Below, one piece after another: positions 8,531 to 18,895 of a DNA stretch of 64,000 nt. Location: contig JAEUHY010000059.1 in the NCBI GenBank assembly GCA_016795325.1, forward strand, positions 186,001-250,000, read 5' to 3'. A program made the position numbers and the translations under genes. The notes below the pieces were generated by a model. It was not told where the DNA came from and did no database searches. It saw nothing but the letters and a program-made list of their open reading frames with translations. How positions within the stretch are numbered: position 1 is the stretch's first letter; each line of letters opens with the position of its first letter. The DNA comes from Planctomycetota bacterium (GTDB lineage Bacteria; Planctomycetota; UBA1135; GCA-002686595).

Positions 8531-8558
8531 AGAATACTGGGAAATCGCAATTGGGCAA
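8531..8558 (-). promoter_or_regulatory. Sigma-70-like promoter before the riboswitch
   Basis: Minus-strand TTGCCC (8558-8553), a 16-nt spacer and TATTCT (8536-8531). The predicted start, near 8523-8525, falls about 15 nt before the aptamer. The surrounding 40 nt are markedly more A/T-rich than the flanks. Confidence 0.55.
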
Positions 8559-8660
8559 ATCGCAGCGTGAAGGAGCTCGGAAGACAGGCCGGGCCGTCTG
8601 CCGCAAGTCTTTGCGCCGCACAAGCTTGTCGCTCCTTTCCAGGTCGCTTACGTTGCTCCC

Positions 8661-9086
8661 GTGGCGCGCCTTCCTCCGGCTCTCGATGCGCACTTTCGCC
8701 AGCCGTGGCGCACGCCGGCGGCGCCGCTCGAGGCCCGCGCCGGCGTGGGGGAGAACCCGGCCTGCGGCGATCGCCTGGCGCTGGAGCTCGCGCCGGGGCC
8801 CTCGGGCGCCCTCGAGGTGCGCTCGAGCGTGCGCGGCTGCAGCGCGGTCATTGCCCTGTCCTCGGCCGCAGCGAGCGCGCTCGCGGGGCAGCCCATGGAG
8901 CGCGCGGTCGGTTTCGACGTCGCGGAGCTGGCCCGCTCGCTGGGTGGCCTGGGCCCGACCCAACAGCACGCCGTGGCCGTCGTCGCACGCGCGCTGGCGG
9001 GCGCGCTGCAGCATGCTCGAGCCCGCGCCAGCGGCTCGGGATCCGAAACTGGCGTAGGGCGCCCAAGTGAACCTGGGTTAGGTTGA
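8661..9086 (+). CDS. IscU/NifU-like Fe-S scaffold protein lacking the third cysteine
   Basis: 141 aa. The IscU/SufU/NifU-N motif NPACGD (Cys35) and the RGCSAVIA segment (Cys60) are both present at the expected spacing. The C-terminal helix that normally carries the third ligand cysteine has none (GPTQQHAV region), and the protein has only these two Cys. It may be a scaffold with altered ligation or a divergent sulfur-transfer protein. The start is GTG, divergent from the riboswitch unit. The next gene, 67 bp downstream, is a sigma-54 activator. Confidence 0.75.
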   Translation: MARLPPALDAHFRQPWRTPAAPLEARAGVGENPACGDRLALELAPGPSGALEVRSSVRGCSAVIALSSAAASALAGQPMERAVGFDVAELARSLGGLGPTQQHAVAVVARALAGALQHARARASGSGSETGVGRPSEPGLG

Positions 9087-9153
9087 GGGCTGAGCAAACT
9101 TTGCCCACGGGTCCGCCGGGCGGCGGTCGCGTAGGCCTGCGAGGTTCACAGCC

Positions 9154-10832
<1,679 letters not shown>

Positions 10833-10836
<4 letters not shown>

Positions 10837-12527
10837 GAACGCTGCGTCCGCTCTTCGCGTTGGTGCTCGTGCTGTGCGGCGCGGACGCCGCGGCCCAGGA
10901 CGCGCAACCCGCGCCGCGCGAGTCCGACGTCCGCTTGCTCGTGAGCATCTCGGTCGACCAGATGCTGCCCGATCAGCTCGAGCGGCTCGCGCCCTGGCTC
11001 GAAGGTGGTCTGGGCCGCTTCGCCAAGGGCGGATTCGTGTTCGAGCGCGCGACGCTGCAGTACGGCGAGACCGAGACGGGACCGGGCCACACCTGCGTGG
11101 GAACCGGGCTGCTGCCCGCGCGGCACGGAATCGTGGGCAACGACTGGATCGCGCTCGATCAGTCGCGCTCGACCTACTGCTTCGAGGATGCGGATGCGCG
11201 CCTGGTGACGAGCGCGGGCAAGACCGATGCGAAGGCGAGTTCGCCGCGCAACCTGCGGGGGCCGGGCATCGCCGATCACCTGCGTGCGCTCGACTCGCGC
11301 TCGCGCACCTGCGCCATCAGCAGCAAGGACCGTTCGGCCATCGGGATGAGCGGCCGGCGCGCGGACCTCGCGCTGTGGTGGGACAAGAAGCGCGGCGGCT
11401 TCGCGAGTTCGACCTGGTACGGCGAGCAGTTGCCGGCGTGGGCGCGCGAGTGGAACGCGGGTTGGCTCGCGCGGCTCGCGGGTGGCGAGTTCGGGTCGGG
11501 CTGGAAACACGCCCTGCCCGCGGATTTCGAAGCTTCACGCACGGCGCCCGATGAGCGCGAAGGCGAGGTCGGGCGGCCCGGCGATCGTTCGTTCCCGCAC
11601 CGCACGCCGCGCTTCACGGGCGAGCTCGACGAGAAACAACTCGCGACGGCGGCGAGCTGGGTCTACGACGGTCCCGCGGGCGACGTGTTCGTGGCGCAGC
11701 TCGCGCAACTGGCGCAGCGCGAGCTGAAGCTGGGCGAAGGCGAAACGCTGGACCTGTTGTGCGTGAGTTTGACCTCCTGCGACACGGTCGGGCACGGGTA
11801 CGGCCCGTACTCCTACGAAGTGACCGACGTGCTCTTGCGCGCGGATCGGCTGCTCGAGGCCCTGTTCGACCAGCTCGACGAACGCGTCGGCGCCGGGCGC
11901 TGGGTCGCATCGCTCACCGCGGACCACGGCGTGATGGATCTGCCCGAAGCGCTCGCAGCGCGCGGCGTCGACGCCGGACGGCTCTCGGGCAAGGTGCTGC
12001 GCGACGCGCTCGAGCTCGTGCGCCCGGTCGTGGCGGCGAAGTTCGGCGCGGATTTCTACCTGGCGCACCACTCGCGCGGCGTGCGGCTGTCGCTGTCGCG
12101 CATGCAGGCGGCGAAGGTCGACCCCGCGGCGGTGCGCGAGTTGTACGCGAGCGAGCTGCGCAAGGCCGGCGCGGCGTGGCTCGAGCACGTGGTGACCTTC
12201 GACGAGTTGGCGGGCGTGGCGCGTGCGGGGCGCAAGGCGAAGAACGAACTGATCGCGCTCGAAGCGGGCTCGTTCGACGAGGAGCGCACGTGCGACGTGG
12301 TCCTGCTCGCGAAGCGTCACTACCTGCTCGGCGTCGCCGCCGGCACGACGCACGGCACGCCGCACGACTACGACCGCACGATTCCGCTCGCGTTCTACGG
12401 CGCGGGCGTGAAGCCCGGGCGCAGCGCGGAAGCCGCGAGCTCGATCGATGTGTTGCCCACTTTGTTCGCGCTCGCCGGGTTGAAGGCGCCCGAGGGCCTC
12501 GACGGCAAGGCGCGGCTGCCGCGCTGA
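10833..12527 (+). CDS. PafA-like alkaline phosphatase, secreted
   Basis: 564 aa. It starts at a GTG overlapping the activator stop (GTGA) and opens with a signal peptide ending near AAAQ. The alkaline-phosphatase-superfamily core is present: an early metal Asp in SVDQM, the nucleophile in GPGHTCVGTG (Thr about residue 87, as in PafA rather than Ser in PhoA), the metal pair in LTADHGVMDLPE and a late metal His in THGTPHDYDR. PafA-type enzymes hydrolyse phosphomonoesters in the periplasm and are insensitive to product phosphate. Coupling to the sigma-54 activator suggests inducible expression. It converges with the Nudix gene, whose stop lies next to its own. Confidence 0.88.
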
Positions 12528-12528
12528 G

Positions 12529-13104
12529 CTACTCCCGCCACGGCGCGCCGCTCGCGCGCAGGTCGAGCACCTTCGACAGCGCGGTGAGCACGAGCGAGTG
12601 GCGGATCTCGCCGGACGCGATCGACGCGCGTACTTCGTCGAGGGAAAGCGTGTCGATCGCGATGTCCTCGCCGCCGTCGAGCTCCTGCTCGTGCGTGCGT
12701 TCGGCGTCGAGCGCGAGCCAGTGGTGGCACAGATTGTCGAGGAACGCGGGATTGGGCTCGACGGCGCCGAGGTAGGTCCAGTTCGAGCTCGTGTAGCCCG
12801 CCTCTTCGCGCAGTTCACGCCGCGCGGCGGCGCCGTGCTCCTCGCCGGGATCGACCACGCCGCCGGGGATCTCGGTCGTGACCGAGCTCGTGCCGAAGCG
12901 GTACTGGCGCACGACGACCAGACGCCGCTCGCGGGTGAGCGCGACGACGTTGCACCAGGGCGGCGTTTCGAGCACGGTGCGCACGAGCGCCTGGTCGGTG
13001 CGCGGGTTGACCAGGGTGTCCAGGCGCACCTTGCAGATCGCCAGGTGCGCGCCGTACTCGCGCTTCACGAGCGGCCAGGGGCGCGGAGAGCCTTCAGCGT
13101 TCAT
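12529..13104 (-). CDS. Nudix hydrolase (ADP-ribose pyrophosphatase type)
   Basis: 191 aa. The Nudix box is complete, running from GGVVDPGEE to RRELREEAGY, with the metal-binding REELREE-type glutamates intact. A substrate-strand segment VVVRQYRFG precedes it, as in ADP-ribose pyrophosphatases of the NudF group, which act on ADP-ribose and related nucleoside diphosphate sugars. The gene is transcribed alone, convergent with the phosphatase and divergent from the EamA transporter. Confidence 0.88.
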   Translation of the reverse strand: MNAEGSPRPWPLVKREYGAHLAICKVRLDTLVNPRTDQALVRTVLETPPWCNVVALTRERRLVVVRQYRFGTSSVTTEIPGGVVDPGEEHGAAARRELREEAGYTSSNWTYLGAVEPNPAFLDNLCHHWLALDAERTHEQELDGGEDIAIDTLSLDEVRASIASGEIRHSLVLTALSKVLDLRASGAPWRE

Positions 13105-13201
13105 TCGGGCGGCAGTCTACGCGCCGCGTTCGGTTCGCCGACTGTGCGGATTGCATGCGGGCTTTTTGGTTCGCGGCTCCGCGCGCGGTAGCGTCGCCGG
13201 G

Positions 13202-14146
13202 ATGGACTCCCTCGAGCTGACCGCAGAACAGCGCGCCAAGCGCCGCCAGGGCGTCCTGGCGTTGCTTGTCGTGCAGCTGCTCTTCGGGCTGTTCCCGGTG
13301 TTCGGCAAGCAGGCCTTCCACGACTTCTCGCCGCGCGGCGTGACCGCCTGGCGCATCGCCGTGGGCAGCGTGGCGCTGCTGACGCTCGCGTTCGCGGTCT
13401 ACGGGCGCAAGGCGCTCTTCGCGCGCGCCGACCTGGGCCGTTTCGTGCTGTGCTCGCTGCTCGGCGTCGTGCTCAACATGGCCCTGTTCCTCGAGGGCTT
13501 GCAGCGCTCGACGGCCGTCAACACGGCGCTGCTCCTGCCGCTGATTCCGGTCTTCACGGTGATCGTTGCCATCGTGCTGCGCCAGGAGCGTTTCGACCGC
13601 GTGCGCGCTGCCGGAATGACGCTCGCCTTCGCCGGTGCGCTGGTGCTGCTCCTGCAGCGCGGACCGGACCTGGGACGTTCGTACCTCGTCGGCAACCTGC
13701 TCGTGATCGCCAACGAGGTCTTCTACGCGATCTACCTCGTGATCGCGCGTCCGCTGCTCTCGCGCTATCCGCCGCTGGTCGTGGTCGCTTGGGTGTTCGC
13801 GCTTTCGGCCTGGGCCGCGCCGCTGCTTGCGATGGGCGGCGGCGCATTTCCCGAGAACGCGGCGCCGTCGAGCTGGTGGTCGCTGCTCTACATCGTCATC
13901 GGCCCGACGATCCTCACGTACTTGCTCAACGTGTTCGCCCTGGCGCGTGTTTCGGCGTCGACCACCGCGAGCTTCATCTTCATCCAGCCGGCGATCACCG
14001 TGCTCGCCAGCCAGCTGTGGCTGCGCGAACCGCTGCCCGACAACATGCTGCTCTCGACCGTGCTGACCTTCGCCGGAGTGTGGATCGTGGCCCGCCGGCC
14101 GGCCGCCAAGCCGCTCGAGGCGAGCGCGACCCGCGCGCCGCGCTGA
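13202..14146 (+). CDS. EamA/DMT-superfamily permease
   Basis: 314 aa with about ten hydrophobic helices in two homologous EamA halves (about residues 15-145 and 160-300). Each half has the typical short loops and a conserved small-residue helix, with a positively charged N-terminus before the first helix. Members export amino acids, metabolites or nucleotide-sugars; the substrate is unknown here. I chose the ATG at 13202 because it directly precedes a normal DMT N-terminus. The frame is open upstream but the peptide there is not membrane-like. Confidence 0.88.
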   Translation: MDSLELTAEQRAKRRQGVLALLVVQLLFGLFPVFGKQAFHDFSPRGVTAWRIAVGSVALLTLAFAVYGRKALFARADLGRFVLCSLLGVVLNMALFLEGLQRSTAVNTALLLPLIPVFTVIVAIVLRQERFDRVRAAGMTLAFAGALVLLLQRGPDLGRSYLVGNLLVIANEVFYAIYLVIARPLLSRYPPLVVVAWVFALSAWAAPLLAMGGGAFPENAAPSSWWSLLYIVIGPTILTYLLNVFALARVSASTTASFIFIQPAITVLASQLWLREPLPDNMLLSTVLTFAGVWIVARRPAAKPLEASATRAPR

Positions 14147-14160
14147 TATTCTCCGCAGCC

Positions 14161-14595
14161 ATGCACGCGCCCCAGGTCCCCGAGTCTTCGCGCATCCGTT
14201 TCCGCTGCAAGGTGCGCACGCGCTGGTCCGACGAGGACAACCAGAACGTGCTCAACAACGCGGTGTACATGACGCTCCTCGAAGAGGCGCGCCACGCCTA
14301 CTTCGAGAAGCTCGGACTGCTCGACGGCCGGCACTTTCCGTTCCTGCTCGCCCAGACCTTGATCCGCTTCGTGGCGCCCGGCCGCGGCGGCGTCGAAGTC
14401 GAGATCGAGGTCGTGACGACGCGCCTGGGCGACAGCTCGGTCGAGCAGAGCTATCGAGTGCGCGAAGGCGCCGCGGGCGCGGTGTGGTGCGAGGCGCAGG
14501 CCGTGCTCGTGATCTACGACCCCAAGACGAGGCGCAGCGCGTCGATGGCGCCGACCTTCCGCGCCGCTGTGGCGGCCTTCGAAGGTCTGGCGTAG
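14161..14595 (+). CDS. Acyl-CoA thioesterase, 4HBT hotdog family
   Basis: 144 aa, a single hotdog domain. The family's catalytic-Asp region is seen as RWSDEDNQNVLNN near residues 20-32, followed by the long helix with EEARHAYF. It should hydrolyse an acyl-CoA or act in a related transfer. It lies 14 nt downstream of the EamA stop, but a TATTCT hexamer occupies that gap, 8 nt before the ATG, so it may have its own leaderless transcript. Confidence 0.85.
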   Translation: MHAPQVPESSRIRFRCKVRTRWSDEDNQNVLNNAVYMTLLEEARHAYFEKLGLLDGRHFPFLLAQTLIRFVAPGRGGVEVEIEVVTTRLGDSSVEQSYRVREGAAGAVWCEAQAVLVIYDPKTRRSASMAPTFRAAVAAFEGLA

Positions 14596-14632
14596 CGCTT
14601 TCGCTGCGCCAGGGTCGTCTTCAGCGTGGTTC

Positions 14633-17600
14633 TCAGGGCCGCGTCGCCAGCCGTACGATCGCCTCTTCGGCCGCTCGCGTGTTCCACGTGCGCCGCCATT
14701 CGCGGTGCTCGGGCGTGTCGGGGAACGACTCGTCGGCGCGGTAGGGGTAACCGCTCATGCCGTGGAACGGCAGCGGCTCGACCGTCAGCGCCTCGTGCGT
14801 GTTCGGGTCGCGGTCCTTGGCCCAACCGTCGAGGTACACGAGGTAGTCGCGGCGCTTGCCCGGCTCGAGCGGCGGCAGCGACTTCGCATCGAAGCGCAGC
14901 GTGAGCGCGTCGCCCGAACCCAGGATGATGTACCGATCGTCGGCGGCGCCGAGCAGCTCGACGCACTCGCCGTAGCGCGTGTAGAGCCCGGGGTGCTGGT
15001 TCCAGCGCGGACGTTCGGTGAGCACCTCCCAGTCGAAACGCTCGGGCTCGCGCGTCGTGTGCGCCGGGAGCGGCTGGCTGAAGCCGCGGCGCCACAACTT
15101 GGCGGACAGCGGCTCGAGCGACGTGGTGCGCAGCGGCGCGTCGTCGTCGTCGACGGCGAGGCGCACCGAGTCCCAGTACAGGCGCAGCGTGCTGAACAGC
15201 CGGAAGCGCGCCGTGTCGCGCGGCACGAGGTTCGTCACGTCGACGACCATCGTCTTGGTCTTGCCCGAGGGGAAACCCAGCGGCGGCGCGGCGGGGCGCC
15301 ACGAGCCGTCCTCGTTCTGCACCTGCAGCATCGGCGGCACGAATTCCTGGCTGGCGTCGAAGGCGCTGGCCATGTTGACGCTCGCGTCGGTCCAGTAGAA
15401 CCAGCCGGTCGCGACCAGGCGCAGCAGCTTCGCGGAACGCACGCGCTCGAGGTCGAACTCGAATTCGATCCAGTGCGGCGTCGCGAGGCCGAGGAACTGC
15501 GGCGGCGCGGGCTGGAACGGCGCGGCGTACGTGTCGTCGATCGCCGCGAGCTCCTTCGACCAGTCGACGCCGTCGCTGCCCAGCGCCTTGAGCGGCGTGA
15601 GCGCGCCGCGCACGGTGTGCGTGTGCGGCTTGGGGAAGGGCGGGAAGCAGAACAGCTCGTTGGGGAAGATCTCGCCGCCCGCCGGCGAATCGACGACGTC
15701 GAGCCGCACGCGGTCGAGGTAAGTCACCTCGCGGAGTTCCTCGGTGAACTGCAACTCGAACACGCCGTCGCGCGCGGCGAGTTGTTCGCCCTTGACGAGC
15801 ACGTACTCGTCGCTGCGCGGCGGCACGAGCATGCCGGGCGCGATGGGCAGGCCGAGCGGCGTGCCGCCGAGCACGTCGGAGATGAACTCGTACTCGCGGC
15901 CGTTCCAGGTGTAGAGGAACGGGCACGAGCCCATGAGCCCTTCGTCCTGCAGCAGGGCCGCGTTCGGCCCTTCGCCGCAGGCGGCGCGTTCGCCGAGTTC
16001 GGGCTTGAGGTCGTACTGGATCACGCCGTTGGGCCAAGTGATGCGCAGGATGTCGAGCTCGCGTTCGTCACCGACGCCAAGCAGCGTCGTGCCGCCGTCC
16101 CAGAAGGTGCGCCGGTAGATCGGGCCCGCGCGCAGCTCCACGACTGCGCCGACACCGCGCCGGTTGTCCTTCTTGCCGCGCAAGGCGAAGCGCACCGCGT
16201 TGGCGCCCGCGAGTTCGCCGCGTTGCCACGCGACGCCGCGTTCGTTCAGCGCGAGCGCGTCCCAGGCGAGATCGCCGTCGAGGTTGTCGACGAGCGTCGC
16301 GTTCGAGCCGACGCCGAGCGAGAGTTTGCCTGAGCGTTCGCTCGGCAGGCCTACGTCGTAGCGCACGTGCAGCGCGCCGCCGTTCTCCCAGGCCACGTCG
16401 AGCGCGCCGTTGAGGTCGAGGTCGAGTGCGAACAGCTTGCGCGCCTGCGCGAGGCCTTCGACGCCGCTCGGCGCCGCGCCGTTCTTCAAGCTGCGGTCGA
16501 AGTTGCGCAGGTGCACCCGGCCGTCGCCAGCGCTGAACACGTCGGGCCGCGCGTCGCCGTCGAAGTCGGCCACCACGGGCGCGATCGCACTCGGTGCGAC
16601 GCCCGCGATCCACTCGGGCCGCGGCTCGAACTTGCCGCCGCGCAGGCTGCTCAGCAGCGTGAAGCCGTCGGCGCCGCCGAGCAGCAAATCGACGTCCTGG
16701 TCGGTGTCGAAGTCCTCCGCTAGGCACCACTGCAGTGCGCCGCTCCTGGGGGCGCCGGCTTGTTCGCTCACGTCGCTGAATCCGCCGCCCTCCGTGCCCG
16801 CGCCGTCGTTGCGCAGAAGCCGTGCGCCGAACGCGCCGACGAACACGAGGTCCAGGTCGCCTTCGTGGTCGAAGTCGACGGCGAGCGCGGCGGTCGGCGC
16901 GCTGGGGAGATCCGCGAGCTCGAGCGCGCGCCACTGCAGCGTCTTCTGCTCGTCGACACCGCCGACCAGGTGCGTGAGTTTGGGTCCGCGCGCCACGAGA
17001 AGATCGACGTTGTCGGAGTTGCGCAGGTCGTGCGCGAGGGCGACGTCGACGGCGCCCTCGAGCAACTTGCGGCTCGACCAGACGCCCTTGTCTTGGAGCG
17101 CGATGTTCAGGCCCGAGGGTCCGTAGCCGACCAGATCCATGTCGCAGTCGTTGTCGACATCGCACACGAGCACGTGCGTCGAACCCGCGAGCTCGGGCGC
17201 GATCGCCGTCGCGGGGCCGAGCTTCCACTCGCGGCCCGCCGCCGTCGGGGCCGTTCCGTTGCGGTTCGGCCAGGTGACGCGGCCGAGGTTGCCCAGGTCG
17301 AATTCTCCGTCCTGGGGCGCCTTGAGGTCGCGCGCGCCGAGCTGCTTGTACTCCTCCATGAGCGCCTTGGCCTCCGCGGCGCGCGCGGCGTCGTTCTTGA
17401 CGATGCTGAACAGTTTGTAGACCGCCGAGACGTACCACGCGCCCTCGTTGACGAGGCCGCTCGTGACCACCTCGCGCAGCAAGCGTTCGGCTTCCGCGGG
17501 ATCGCTCTCTTCGAGCGCGCCGGCGAGGTGGACCTTCGTCGGCGTGTCGTTGACGCCGGCCGCCAGCACCTTGCGGAACGCCGTCGCCGCGCTCGCGTAG

Positions 17601-17980
17601 TCGGCCTCGGACTCGGCGAGCAAGCCGAGGTTGTAGTTCAACGCCGGATCGTTTGCGTCGATCTTGGCGGCGCGTTCGAAGAGGGCCCGTGCCGCGCTGT
17701 TGTCGCTGCCCGAAATCCTCGCGAGTTCCATTTCGACGACGCCGGCGTGCACCAGGTCGCGCAGCTCGGGTTTGGCGCGCTGCACAAGCGGTTCAAGCGC
17801 TTCGCGCGCCTTCTTGCGATCGGGGTTGGCCTTGTTGAACTGCGCCGCCGCCAGCTCGCGCGCCAACTGGTCGGCGTTGTTGCTCTTGGGCGCGTCCTCG
17901 CCGCCGCCGCAACCAGGCGCGAAGAAAGCGAGCGTGAGGAGCGAGCAGCCGAGAGTCCGAGCGTGGAGCGATCGCGTCAT
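14633..17980 (-). CDS. CRTAC1-like lipoprotein: TPR, FG-GAP/VCBS repeats, ASPIC/UnbV and a large C-terminal region
   Basis: 1115 aa. The start at 17980 is chosen because a lipoprotein signal follows at once (lipobox ending FFAPGC). Residues about 35-190 are helical and TPR-like. Residues about 200-560 hold FG-GAP/VCBS beta-propeller repeats with calcium-loop-like patterns (DVDNDCDMD, DFDGDARPD, DLDLNGALD). The ASPIC/UnbV signature RITWPNG lies near residue 647. A further 460 residues follow that I cannot assign. It is probably an extracytoplasmic binding or scaffold protein. It is divergent from the SGNH gene, with 63 bp between starts. Confidence 0.85.
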   Translation of the reverse strand: MTRSLHARTLGCSLLTLAFFAPGCGGGEDAPKSNNADQLARELAAAQFNKANPDRKKAREALEPLVQRAKPELRDLVHAGVVEMELARISGSDNSAARALFERAAKIDANDPALNYNLGLLAESEADYASAATAFRKVLAAGVNDTPTKVHLAGALEESDPAEAERLLREVVTSGLVNEGAWYVSAVYKLFSIVKNDAARAAEAKALMEEYKQLGARDLKAPQDGEFDLGNLGRVTWPNRNGTAPTAAGREWKLGPATAIAPELAGSTHVLVCDVDNDCDMDLVGYGPSGLNIALQDKGVWSSRKLLEGAVDVALAHDLRNSDNVDLLVARGPKLTHLVGGVDEQKTLQWRALELADLPSAPTAALAVDFDHEGDLDLVFVGAFGARLLRNDGAGTEGGGFSDVSEQAGAPRSGALQWCLAEDFDTDQDVDLLLGGADGFTLLSSLRGGKFEPRPEWIAGVAPSAIAPVVADFDGDARPDVFSAGDGRVHLRNFDRSLKNGAAPSGVEGLAQARKLFALDLDLNGALDVAWENGGALHVRYDVGLPSERSGKLSLGVGSNATLVDNLDGDLAWDALALNERGVAWQRGELAGANAVRFALRGKKDNRRGVGAVVELRAGPIYRRTFWDGGTTLLGVGDERELDILRITWPNGVIQYDLKPELGERAACGEGPNAALLQDEGLMGSCPFLYTWNGREYEFISDVLGGTPLGLPIAPGMLVPPRSDEYVLVKGEQLAARDGVFELQFTEELREVTYLDRVRLDVVDSPAGGEIFPNELFCFPPFPKPHTHTVRGALTPLKALGSDGVDWSKELAAIDDTYAAPFQPAPPQFLGLATPHWIEFEFDLERVRSAKLLRLVATGWFYWTDASVNMASAFDASQEFVPPMLQVQNEDGSWRPAAPPLGFPSGKTKTMVVDVTNLVPRDTARFRLFSTLRLYWDSVRLAVDDDDAPLRTTSLEPLSAKLWRRGFSQPLPAHTTREPERFDWEVLTERPRWNQHPGLYTRYGECVELLGAADDRYIILGSGDALTLRFDAKSLPPLEPGKRRDYLVYLDGWAKDRDPNTHEALTVEPLPFHGMSGYPYRADESFPDTPEHREWRRTWNTRAAEEAIVRLATRP

Positions 17981-18043
17981 GGTGGGGGCGAGGGCGCGCG
18001 GGAGACAGGTGCGCGGCGCACTCGCACGGATTAGAACAGGCCC

Positions 18044-18835
18044 GTGGAGAGCGCTCAAAGCTCTGCGGGGCGCGTCGTGCTGCTCGGCGCGTCGAACCTC
18101 ACGCTCGGTCTGCGTTGGGCGACGAGCGCGGCGCACGCGCGTCTTGCGACGAAACAAGGCGACGCCGCGGGAGCGCCGCTCGATTTCTTCGTGGCCAGCG
18201 GCAACGGCCGTTCGTACGGGCAGCTCAGCCGCTTTCTCGGCCGAGTTCTGCCGGGAATCGACGCGTGCGGACTGTGGCCCGCGCTTGCGGCGGCGCCGAG
18301 CGGCCCCACGGCCGCGCTCGTCACGGATCTGGGCAACGATCTCGCCTTCGGCGCGAGCGCGCGGCAAGTCCTCACCTGGCTGTCGACGGCGCTCGAGCGA
18401 CTCGAACGCCACAACGCGCGCTCGATCGTGACCGGACTTCCACTCGAGCGCCTGGAGCGCATCGGCGCGCGCGAGTTCCGCTTCTGGTCGAGCGTGCTGT
18501 TTCCGTTCCATCGGATCGAGCGCGAACGCCTGCTCGGCGAAGCGCGCGAGCTCGACGCCGCGCTGGTGGACCTCGCGCGAGCGCGTGGACTCGCCCACGT
18601 CGCCCCGCGCTCGCAGTGGTATGGCCTTGACCCGATCCACGTCGCTCGCGCGCGGCGCGCGGAGGCCTGGGCTACCTACAGCGCGCCGTGGGGCGGACCT
18701 GCGGCGTTGGCGCTCGAGCGCGAGCCGGTCGCGGGCCGGTTGTGGTACGAGCGCGTGCGGCTGTTCGGCGTCGAGTGCGGCGCAGCTCAGCCCTGCGCGC
18801 GCCTCTCGCGCGGTTCGACTCTGCAGCTGTACTGA
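18044..18835 (+). CDS. SGNH/GDSL-like hydrolase domain protein
   Basis: 263 aa. The pattern resembles an SGNH hydrolase: LLGASNLTLG near the start in the block I position, GNGRSYG, TDLGNDLAFG as a block III-like GND, and DPIHVARAR near the C-terminus as the Asp-x-x-His pair of block V. Block I has GASN rather than GDSL, so activity is uncertain. It has no signal peptide, so a cytoplasmic location is expected. The substrate is unknown. The start is GTG, with a TTAGAAC segment shared with the divergent gene just upstream. Confidence 0.6.
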   Translation: MESAQSSAGRVVLLGASNLTLGLRWATSAAHARLATKQGDAAGAPLDFFVASGNGRSYGQLSRFLGRVLPGIDACGLWPALAAAPSGPTAALVTDLGNDLAFGASARQVLTWLSTALERLERHNARSIVTGLPLERLERIGAREFRFWSSVLFPFHRIERERLLGEARELDAALVDLARARGLAHVAPRSQWYGLDPIHVARARRAEAWATYSAPWGGPAALALEREPVAGRLWYERVRLFGVECGAAQPCARLSRGSTLQLY

Positions 18836-18895
18836 AGCGTCGCGCGAGCGGAACGTGCCAGCGCGCTTTGGATTCCAGGCGCGGAATCCGAAACA

